From the NCBI GenBank assembly GCA_050633665.1, contig JBOEGY010000001.1:806001-870000 (forward strand): a DNA stretch of 64,000 nucleotides, given 5' to 3'. This document shows, piece by piece, positions 8,780 through 15,957 of the stretch (positions within the stretch are counted from its first letter, which is position 1; every line of letters begins with the position of its first letter). The notes beneath the pieces are model-generated. The model was not told where the DNA came from. It saw nothing but the letters and a program-made list of their open reading frames with translations, and searched no databases. The position numbers were made by a program, and so were the translations under genes. The stretch comes from JAUIAI01 sp050633665. Its GTDB lineage: Bacteria > Pseudomonadota > Gammaproteobacteria > Burkholderiales > Burkholderiaceae_E.

Positions 8780-9904
8780 TCAGCGCTGACCGGTAGAGCT
8801 GTCCGCAAAAATGCCGCGAGCCTCGCGAGGTTCGCTGCGCCAGTACTGCGGCGGGGCGTCAACTGTGCCACCAAGCTCTTGGGCGGCGTGCCAGACCCAG
8901 CGCGGGTTATACAAGAACGCACGGGCCAGCGCCACGATGTCGGCCTGGCCCGAAGCGATAATCTGCTCGGCCTGTGCGGCTTCGGTAATCAGGCCGACAG
9001 CCATGACCGGAATCGACACGGCCTGTTTGATAGCGCTTGCGAATTCAACCTGATATCCCGCACCCAGTTTTATTTTCTGCTTGTTGGATACGCCGCCGCT
9101 CGAGACATCAATCCAGTCAGCGCCTGCTGTTTCGCATGCCTTACTGAAAATGATTGATTCTTCAATTGCCCATGAACTGGCGGAGTCCCAGTCGGTGGCG
9201 GACAAACGCACACCCAGGGGCTTGGCTGCCGGCCAGGCCTTGCGCATTGCGCGTAACACCTCCAGCGGCCAGCGCATTCGGTTCTCGAGCGATCCACCGT
9301 ATTGATCCTGACGGTTGTTGGCAACCGGAGACAGGAACTGATGCAACAGGTAGCCATGCGCCGCATGCAATTCTGCTGCGTCAAATCCGAGGCGGTCGGC
9401 CCGCTGAGCGCAATCGACAAAAGCCTGTTTGAGTGAATCTAGTCCGTTCTGATCCAGCGCATGAGGTGGCGTCTCGCCATCCAGGTGCGGCAGATCGCCA
9501 GCGCTGACGGCCTGCCAGCCGCCGTCTGAGATCGCAAGCTGCTGGCCGCCATCCCAGGGGACCTGGCTTGAGGCTTTGCGCCCGGCGTGAGCGATCTGAA
9601 TTGCTATCGGCAGGTGCGACTGGGGCACTGTGCTTCTCATCAGTGCCAGCGTCTCGCCCATTGCCGCCTCGGTGGCCTCATCGTATAAGCCTACGTCTCC
9701 CGGGGTAATCCGGCCGACCGGTTCGACCGCTGAGGCTTCGATCATCAGCATTCCCGCACCAGCCATGGCCAGTTGGCCCAGGTGGGCGTGATGCCAGGGC
9801 TGCATACAGCCGTCGACCGCTGAGTACTGGCACATCGGCGAAATCATGATCCGGTTCTTCAGTTCAAGATCGCGCAGTTTGATTGGGGTGAACATCTGAC
9901 TCAT
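8780..9904 (-). CDS. NADH:flavin oxidoreductase, Old Yellow Enzyme (YqjM-like)
   Basis: FMN-dependent ene-reductase with a TIM-barrel fold, 374 residues. The N terminus MFTPIKLRDLELKNRIMISPMCQYS holds the Cys typical of the YqjM/thermophilic-like OYE class. AAELHAAHGYLLHQFLSP and YGGSLENRMRWP are classic. The barrel end DIVALARAFLYNPRW binds FMN phosphate. ATG at 9904 was preferred to the longer frame because GGAG lies 12 bases upstream. It is convergent with the CoA-transferase (16-base gap) and divergent from clpB. These enzymes reduce activated C=C bonds; the physiological substrate is unknown. Confidence 0.92.
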   Translation of the reverse strand: MSQMFTPIKLRDLELKNRIMISPMCQYSAVDGCMQPWHHAHLGQLAMAGAGMLMIEASAVEPVGRITPGDVGLYDEATEAAMGETLALMRSTVPQSHLPIAIQIAHAGRKASSQVPWDGGQQLAISDGGWQAVSAGDLPHLDGETPPHALDQNGLDSLKQAFVDCAQRADRLGFDAAELHAAHGYLLHQFLSPVANNRQDQYGGSLENRMRWPLEVLRAMRKAWPAAKPLGVRLSATDWDSASSWAIEESIIFSKACETAGADWIDVSSGGVSNKQKIKLGAGYQVEFASAIKQAVSIPVMAVGLITEAAQAEQIIASGQADIVALARAFLYNPRWVWHAAQELGGTVDAPPQYWRSEPREARGIFADSSTGQR

Positions 9905-9964
9905 TGCTGGGGCGAACTCCAAAAACAAGGGGTTTCGGGAAATGACGGGTTTGGTCTGAGCGGG

Positions 9965-9990
9965 CTTGAATCCGCTCGGGTTGACCCCTA
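9965..9990 (+). promoter_or_regulatory. Sigma-32 (heat-shock) promoter of clpB
   Basis: CTTGAA at 9965-9970 and CCCCTA at 9985-9990, separated by 14 bases, match the sigma-32 consensus CTTGAAA-N(11-16)-CCCCAT closely. The predicted start point is about 9997, giving a leader of roughly 35 bases before the clpB GTG. Heat-shock control of clpB is established in proteobacteria, so position and function agree. Confidence 0.8.
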
Positions 9991-10031
9991 CTTACAAGAC
10001 ATGACAATACGTACGACACAGGATTGATGCC

Positions 10032-12665
10032 GTGAGACTCGATAAGCTTACAACACAGTTCCAGCAGGCTCTGGCCGATGCCCAGAGTCTTGCCCTGGCA
10101 AACGAAAACCAATATATCGAACCGCTCCACTTGCTGGCCGCAGTGATCGGCGATGCCGACGGCGCGGGCCGGGCTTTGCTGGAAAGAGCCGGGGTACGGA
10201 CCGACAAGCTTAAGCAGACGGTCGAGCAGGCAATCAAGCGAATCCCCCAGGTAACCGGTACCGGAGGCGACATTCAAGGCAGTCGCGATCTGGGCAAAGT
10301 GCTGAACCTGTCGGAGAAGGCCGCCTTAAAACAGGGCGACCAGTTTGTGGCGACCGAAATGTTTCTGCTCGCGCTGGCCGAGGACGATGGCCGCCATGCC
10401 GGTGAGGCTGGCACGCTGGCTCATCAGGCCGGCCTGCGGCTGAACACGCTGGAGCAGGCGATTGAGTCGGTTCGGGGCGGGCAGTCGGTTGACTCAGCCG
10501 ATGCTGAAAGCCAGCGCGAGGCCTTGAAGAAATACACGATAGATCTCACTGAACTGGCTGAGCAGGGCAAGCTGGATCCGGTCATCGGGCGGGACGATGA
10601 AATCCGCCGGACCATTCAGATTCTGCAGCGCCGTACCAAGAATAATCCCGTGTTGATCGGCGAACCCGGCGTTGGCAAGACGGCGATTGTTGAAGGTTTG
10701 GCGCAGCGCATCATTAATGATGAAGTGCCTGACACCTTGAAAGGCAAACGGGTACGCTCACTGGATATGGCAGCTCTGCTGGCCGGTGCGAAATTCCGCG
10801 GCGAGTTTGAAGAAAGGCTTAAAGCCGTTCTTAAAGACATTGCCGCGGAGAGCGGCAACACCATCGTGTTTATTGACGAATTGCATACGATGGTCGGTGC
10901 CGGTAAAGCCGAAGGGGCAATGGACGCTGGCAACATGCTCAAGCCGGCGCTCGCTCGTGGTGAGTTGCACTGCGTTGGCGCGACCACACTGAATGAATAC
11001 CGGAAATACGTCGAGAAAGACGCGGCCCTGGAGCGGCGTTTTCAGAAAGTCCTGGTCGGTGAACCGACAGTCGAAGCAACCATTGCCATCTTGCGTGGCT
11101 TGCAAGAGCGCTACGAGTTGCACCACGGTGTTGACATAACAGACCCGGCAATAGTCGCTGCCGCCGAGCTGTCCAATCGCTACATCACCGATCGGTTTTT
11201 GCCGGACAAGGCGATTGATCTGATTGATGAAGCCGCCGCCCGGATCAAAATGGAAATTGATTCCAAGCCGGAAATCATGGACAGGCTCGATCGACGCATC
11301 ATTCAGCTCAAGATCGAGCGTGAGGCGATGAAAAAAGAGTCTGATGAAGGCTCGAAGCGTCGGCTAGAGCTGATTGAAGATGAAATCACCAGCCTGGGCA
11401 AGGAATACGCTGATTACGACGAAATTCTTCAGGCTGAGAAAGCGGCTGTGCAGGGTAGCGCGCAGATCAAGGAAGAAATTGATCAACTCAAAGCGCAGAT
11501 TGCCGAATTGCAGCGGCGTGGCGAGTACGAAAAGCTCGCCGAGATTCAATACGGGAAATTGCCTGAGCTTGAGGGCCGTCTTGCGGCCGCTGATGCCAGC
11601 TCAATGGAGGCCGAGTCAGGCGACGCCGGTGAGCAGAGCCACGCGCCAAAATTATTGCGCACCGAGGTCGGTGCCGAGGAAATTGCTGAGGTTGTCTCCC
11701 GGGCGACGGGTATACCGGTCAGCAAGATGATGCAGGGCGAACGCGAAAAACTGCTCGGCATGGAAAGTCATCTGCATGAGCGGGTGGTCGGGCAGGATGA
11801 AGCTGTCAGCCTGGTATCGGATGCTATCCGACGTTCCCGTGCCGGCTTGTCCGATCCGCGTAAACCGTACGGTTCGTTTCTGTTTCTGGGCCCGACCGGG
11901 GTTGGCAAGACGGAGTTGTGTAAAGCGCTGGCGACTTTTCTGTTCGATTCGGAAGACCACCTGATTCGTATCGATATGAGCGAATTCATGGAAAAACACT
12001 CGGTGGCCCGACTGATCGGCGCGCCGCCCGGATATGTCGGCTATGAGGAAGGCGGCTATCTGACAGAAGCGGTTCGCCGCAAACCCTATAGCGTCATCCT
12101 GATGGATGAGGTGGAAAAAGCCCATCCTGATGTGTTTAATGTCTTGTTGCAGGTACTTGATGATGGTCGTCTGACCGACGGTCAGGGTCGCACGGTAGAT
12201 TTCAGAAACACTGTCATCGTGATGACTTCAAATCTGGGGGCTCACGAGATTCAGCGTCTGTCCGGCAATGAAGCAACCAACAATGCCGACATTATTCGAA
12301 CTGCTGTGATGGATGAGGTCAAACAACATTTTCGTCCTGAGTTCATTAACCGGGTCGATGAGTTGGTTGTCTTTCATGCACTGGACGGAGCCAATATTCG
12401 CTCGATCGCACGCATTCAATTGCGTGATCTGGAAGCCAGACTGACCGAGCGCGATATGACGCTGTCGGTGAGTGAGGCGGCTATCGACGAGATAGCCTCG
12501 GTTGGATTCGACCCGTTGTTTGGCGCCAGGCCGCTCAAACGTGCGATTCAGAAGCATCTTGAGAATCCGATTTCAAAACTGATTCTCGAGGGAGTTCTGG
12601 GGCCGAACGACGCCGTCACGATTGATTACGATGGCAGCGCCTTCAGTTTCGGCGAAACTGCCTGA
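10032..12665 (+). CDS. clpB: ATP-dependent chaperone ClpB (Hsp104-type disaggregase)
   Basis: Hexameric AAA+ disaggregase that works with DnaK to recover aggregated proteins. In 877 residues it has the N-terminal Clp-N double repeat, AAA-1 with Walker A GEPGVGKT near residue 215 and Walker B VFIDELH, a long coiled-coil middle domain at about 410-530, and AAA-2 with GPTGVGKT near 620 and LMDEVEKAHP. It is about 20 residues longer than E. coli ClpB; a low-complexity SGDAGEQSHAPK linker just before AAA-2 accounts for much of this. GTG 10032 begins the conserved MRLDKLTTQFQ N terminus. A sigma-32 promoter lies just upstream and a hairpin terminator 40 bases downstream. Confidence 0.98.
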   Translation: MRLDKLTTQFQQALADAQSLALANENQYIEPLHLLAAVIGDADGAGRALLERAGVRTDKLKQTVEQAIKRIPQVTGTGGDIQGSRDLGKVLNLSEKAALKQGDQFVATEMFLLALAEDDGRHAGEAGTLAHQAGLRLNTLEQAIESVRGGQSVDSADAESQREALKKYTIDLTELAEQGKLDPVIGRDDEIRRTIQILQRRTKNNPVLIGEPGVGKTAIVEGLAQRIINDEVPDTLKGKRVRSLDMAALLAGAKFRGEFEERLKAVLKDIAAESGNTIVFIDELHTMVGAGKAEGAMDAGNMLKPALARGELHCVGATTLNEYRKYVEKDAALERRFQKVLVGEPTVEATIAILRGLQERYELHHGVDITDPAIVAAAELSNRYITDRFLPDKAIDLIDEAAARIKMEIDSKPEIMDRLDRRIIQLKIEREAMKKESDEGSKRRLELIEDEITSLGKEYADYDEILQAEKAAVQGSAQIKEEIDQLKAQIAELQRRGEYEKLAEIQYGKLPELEGRLAAADASSMEAESGDAGEQSHAPKLLRTEVGAEEIAEVVSRATGIPVSKMMQGEREKLLGMESHLHERVVGQDEAVSLVSDAIRRSRAGLSDPRKPYGSFLFLGPTGVGKTELCKALATFLFDSEDHLIRIDMSEFMEKHSVARLIGAPPGYVGYEEGGYLTEAVRRKPYSVILMDEVEKAHPDVFNVLLQVLDDGRLTDGQGRTVDFRNTVIVMTSNLGAHEIQRLSGNEATNNADIIRTAVMDEVKQHFRPEFINRVDELVVFHALDGANIRSIARIQLRDLEARLTERDMTLSVSEAAIDEIASVGFDPLFGARPLKRAIQKHLENPISKLILEGVLGPNDAVTIDYDGSAFSFGETA

Positions 12666-12705
12666 CAAGCCGCCGCCGGGTCCGACAGGGCCGGGCGACG
12701 GCCGC

Positions 12706-12728
12706 CGCCGACCGCAGGTCGGCGTTTT
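12706..12728 (+). terminator. Rho-independent terminator of clpB
   Basis: Perfect 8-bp stem CGCCGACC (12706-12713) and GGTCGGCG (12717-12724) with a three-base loop, followed by TTTT. It lies 40 bases after the clpB stop and separates it from the DUF945 gene. Confidence 0.75.
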
Positions 12729-12796
12729 GTCGTGCTAAGACGTCAATCGGGCGATATTTCGGCTTCATTTCCTCATTTAAAGTCGATGGAGCCGGT

Positions 12797-14152
12797 TTGA
12801 AACTAAATACTATTGCAGCCAGTGTCGCTACCCTTTTTGTCATCGGCGCCGCCGGCGCCACCGCGTATGGTGGCCATGCCGCGAACGAAGCGCTGGATCA
12901 GATGGTGGCCCAGGCCGCCCAGGGGCCAATGCATATCGAGTTCATCGAACGAAGCAAAGGGTTTACCGAGTCAACGGGATCGTTCCGGGTTGCCGTGAGC
13001 CCCGACTGCTTTGGGCCGGAAGTCGCGGACCTTGATATTCCGGTGATGGTTCACTACACCGTCAACCACTTGCCCGGCCTGCGGGGGCTGGCAAGTTATT
13101 CGGCAACAGTCGAGCTGGAAGGCGACGGCGGGGAATTCCTGGTCGCTGCAACCGGCAAGCCTGTCGCACTTGAGTTAGATGGCGGTTATGGGTTTAACGC
13201 TGAATGGACGAACCGGTTCAGCACCCCGGCATTGACGCTGGTCGACGACGACAAGCGAATTCTGGTTGCGGCCAGTAGTGGCGAGTTCGTTGAGTCGGAC
13301 AAGGGAGCTGCTGTGGGCTGGCGTCTGCCTAGTATTTCAGTCGATTCTGCGGACATATCCATGGAAATGGTTGGCCTGAGTATGGCGAGCCGGTTGCACG
13401 ACGTTGAGATGGGTCTGGGCGAGCACGTGCTGGCGATTGAAAAGCTGGAGAGTGAGGGTGCGGACCCTTCACAGTCTTTCGTGGCGACCGGTCTGCAGTT
13501 CAATCAGGTGACCAGTGCGGCCGACGGATTCGTTACCTCTGAATTCACGCCTTCAGTCAGCAAAATTGATGCAGCGGGTGAGTCGCTTGAGGACTTGTCC
13601 GTGAAACTGACACTTGGCGGGCTGGATGAGCGGGCGTTGCGCGAAATTAACGCGGTTTCCGGCAACGGTTGCCACGGTGAACTGAACGATACGCAGCTCA
13701 AGCAGATTGAGGAAAGCCTGCTTCGTCTGATCGACCGTGGGGTCACCTTCTCGATTACCGATCTCGAAGGTCGCAAGGCTGATGATCGCTTCAGCGGCGA
13801 TATTCGATTCACCATGGACGAGCGCATCGACACTGAGAGTGGCCGTATGCTCACGCTTGGCGAAAGAGTCAAACTGACTGCTGATTTGCAGGCAAGCTCG
13901 GGACTGGTGCCGATGCCGGTTCAGGAAATGGTGGTTGAACAGGGGTTTGCGGTTCGAGCCGAGAATGCCCTGCGCGCCAGTCTCGCTTTTGGTGACGGCA
14001 GTCTGATGATTAACGGCCGGCCAGATGAGACGGGCATGGCCGACACTGCTTCAATGTTCCTCGCCATGGGTGAAGACAATCTGGCGATCTGGCAGAGCCG
14101 GATTGCCGAAGGCAACGGACCTCTGGTCGCTTTGGCTCAGGCCACGCGCTAG
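12797..14152 (+). CDS. DUF945 (YdgA-like) exported or membrane-anchored protein
   Basis: 451-residue protein beginning with a single hydrophobic segment (about residues 5-25, AASVATLFVIGAAGATAY) that is a signal anchor or signal peptide, then a long beta-rich extracytoplasmic part. The segment order resembles the YdgA/DUF945 family: helix ALDQMVAQA after the anchor, a repetitive middle, and a C-terminal FGDGSLMINGRP-like strand. The function of the family is unknown. The start is TTG at 12797 with GGAG at 12788-12791; the only nearby ATG is out of frame and stops after four codons. Flanked by the clpB terminator and the amidohydrolase, it is probably a single-gene unit. Family call is by resemblance only. 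Confidence 0.65.
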   Translation: MKLNTIAASVATLFVIGAAGATAYGGHAANEALDQMVAQAAQGPMHIEFIERSKGFTESTGSFRVAVSPDCFGPEVADLDIPVMVHYTVNHLPGLRGLASYSATVELEGDGGEFLVAATGKPVALELDGGYGFNAEWTNRFSTPALTLVDDDKRILVAASSGEFVESDKGAAVGWRLPSISVDSADISMEMVGLSMASRLHDVEMGLGEHVLAIEKLESEGADPSQSFVATGLQFNQVTSAADGFVTSEFTPSVSKIDAAGESLEDLSVKLTLGGLDERALREINAVSGNGCHGELNDTQLKQIEESLLRLIDRGVTFSITDLEGRKADDRFSGDIRFTMDERIDTESGRMLTLGERVKLTADLQASSGLVPMPVQEMVVEQGFAVRAENALRASLAFGDGSLMINGRPDETGMADTASMFLAMGEDNLAIWQSRIAEGNGPLVALAQATR

Positions 14153-14172
14153 TCAGTCCTGGCATTAACCCG

Positions 14173-14191
14173 AGCGCAGATACTTTGCGCT
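14173..14191 (+). repeat. Short inverted repeat upstream of the D-aminoacylase-like gene
   Basis: AGCGCA (14173-14178) and TGCGCT (14186-14191) are exact inverted repeats around seven bases. It immediately precedes the larger hairpin at 14194-14230 and has no T tract after it. It could be an operator half-site pair or the first of two leader stem-loops. Confidence 0.45.
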
Positions 14192-14193
14192 AG

Positions 14194-14230
14194 CATCGCT
14201 ACAGCTTAACTTCCGAGGGCTGTAGCGATG
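14194..14230 (+). promoter_or_regulatory. Perfect 12-bp hairpin enclosing the start codon
   Basis: CATCGCTACAGC (14194-14205) pairs exactly with GCTGTAGCGATG (14219-14230). The 13-base loop holds most of the Shine-Dalgarno sequence (GAGG 14215-14218), and the ATG of the next gene (14228-14230) is the last triplet of the stem. In RNA the stem could extend by a G-U and an A-U pair. Such a structure would hide the start codon unless it is melted, or the dyad could be a DNA operator. Confidence 0.6.
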
Positions 14231-15916
14231 TTTGATTTACTGATTAAGAACGCGGCCGTCTATGACGGTGTCAGTCCTCAGCCCATTCAGGTAGAGGTTG
14301 CCGTGACCGATGGCAGGATTGCCGCCATCGGCGCCGCTCTGGGTGCGGCCAGGCAGACCATTGATGCCAGCGGGTTGGCATTGATGCCCGGTATTGTGGA
14401 CAACCACACCCACTACGATGCGCAGATCACCTGGGACAAGACCATTACGCCGTCTCCTCGGCTGGGTGTGACGACAGCGGTTATCGGCAACTGCGGCTTC
14501 ACGATCGCGCCGTGTCGGCCCGCTGACCGCGAATTGATCATGAAAAATCTGACGCAGGTCGAAGGCATGTCGCTGGAGGTTCTGCGCCAGGGCATTGACT
14601 GGCAGTTTGAATCGATTCCTGAATATCTCGATTACCTGGATCGCAGCGGTTGTCTGATAAATGTTGCCGCCTTTGCCGGCCATTCTTCGATACGTACTTA
14701 TGTCATGGGTGAAGCGGCTGCGGAACGAGCGGCTACCGCCGACGAAATCTCGCAGATGCGCGCGCTGATGCTCGAAGCGCTCGACGCCGGAGCAATCGGC
14801 TTTGCCACCTCAACCTCGCCTGCTCACAATGGTCACGGCGGACGGCCGATGCCTTCACGTCTGGCCAGTGACGATGAGATGCGGCAGTTGGCGGGCACGC
14901 TCGGCGAGCGTGAGAAAGGCCTGTTCATGTTGACCAAGGGCGGGCACACGCCAATGGATTTCCTGGAGAGCCTGGCCAGTGACACCGGCCGACCGGTTGT
15001 TGTCGCTGCCTTGTTGCACAACTCGACCAATCCGCAAGGCGTGTTTGCCGATCTTGATGCGATAGAAGCCGCCATTGGCCGTGGCCACAAGATGGCCGGG
15101 GCGATCTCTGCCTGTCCGCTGACCAACGATTTTACGATGCATTCGCCGTATCCCGTGGAAGGTTTGCAAGCCTGGGCGCCGGCGCTATCGCTCACTGGCG
15201 AGGCACTCAAGGCCAAACTCGCCGACTCGTCTTTCCGTCAGGCTGTGCGAGACGAAATCGCCGCCCCGGCCACGTTTCGTCTGTTCAACGGCGAATGGGA
15301 CAAAGTGGCGATTGTCCAGGCAGCAAGCGCGGCCAACGCTTCGCTGGAGCAGCGCTCGATTGCGCAGATCGCTGCCGAGCGCGGCGCCGATCCGCTCGAT
15401 ACGATGCTGGATATCGCGCTTGAAGAGTCTCTCGATACCGTGTTTTCTGCGGTATTGCTCAATTCTGACGAAGCCGCGGTGGAGCGCTTGCTTAAGCATC
15501 CGGCCAGCTTGGTGTCGCTGTCGGACGCTGGCGCTCACCTGACTTTCTTCAACGATGCCGGCTTCGGGCTGCATTTACTGGGGCACTGGTCTCGGGAGTT
15601 GGGTGCGCTGCCGCTTGGGGAAGTCGTTCGTTGCCTGACCTCACAACCGGCTGATCTATACGGCATTAAGGAGCGGGGGCGTCTCGTGGTGGGAAATTTT
15701 GCTGATTTATTGTTGTTTGATCCGTCTCAGGTTGGCCGCAGCGAGCGCTATCGGGTGCATGATCTACCCGGTGGCGGTTCGCGCTTGAATTGCGACCCGG
15801 TTGGGGTGCATGGCGTCTGGGTTAATGGTGTGCGCATTGTGGATCAATCCGGTGCGTTGATTGCTCACCCGGACGATTCACTGCCAGGCGGGCTGTTGCG
15901 CGAGTTTGCCCGCTAG
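14228..15916 (+). CDS. D-aminoacylase-family amidohydrolase (N-acyl-D-amino-acid deacylase-like)
   Basis: Metal-dependent amidohydrolase of 562 residues from the amidohydrolase_3/D-aminoacylase family. It begins with the small beta domain MFDLLIKNAAVYDG, then PGIVDNHTHYDAQ with the first metal ligands (HxH) near residue 60, GVTTAVIGNCGFTIAPC with the bridging Cys region near 85-100, and a late LSDAGAHLTFF segment with the catalytic Asp near 435. It ends with the usual beta-sandwich return (RIVDQSGAL). A paralogue lies at 51104. The STHMRDEG-type motif seen in that paralogue is not evident here, so the two probably differ in substrate. Actual substrate is unknown. Its start codon is inside a strong hairpin. 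Confidence 0.83.
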   Translation: MFDLLIKNAAVYDGVSPQPIQVEVAVTDGRIAAIGAALGAARQTIDASGLALMPGIVDNHTHYDAQITWDKTITPSPRLGVTTAVIGNCGFTIAPCRPADRELIMKNLTQVEGMSLEVLRQGIDWQFESIPEYLDYLDRSGCLINVAAFAGHSSIRTYVMGEAAAERAATADEISQMRALMLEALDAGAIGFATSTSPAHNGHGGRPMPSRLASDDEMRQLAGTLGEREKGLFMLTKGGHTPMDFLESLASDTGRPVVVAALLHNSTNPQGVFADLDAIEAAIGRGHKMAGAISACPLTNDFTMHSPYPVEGLQAWAPALSLTGEALKAKLADSSFRQAVRDEIAAPATFRLFNGEWDKVAIVQAASAANASLEQRSIAQIAAERGADPLDTMLDIALEESLDTVFSAVLLNSDEAAVERLLKHPASLVSLSDAGAHLTFFNDAGFGLHLLGHWSRELGALPLGEVVRCLTSQPADLYGIKERGRLVVGNFADLLLFDPSQVGRSERYRVHDLPGGGSRLNCDPVGVHGVWVNGVRIVDQSGALIAHPDDSLPGGLLREFAR

Positions 15917-15957
15917 GCAAGCACTCATCAGCTCTACACTATTCGGACAAGGCCGCT

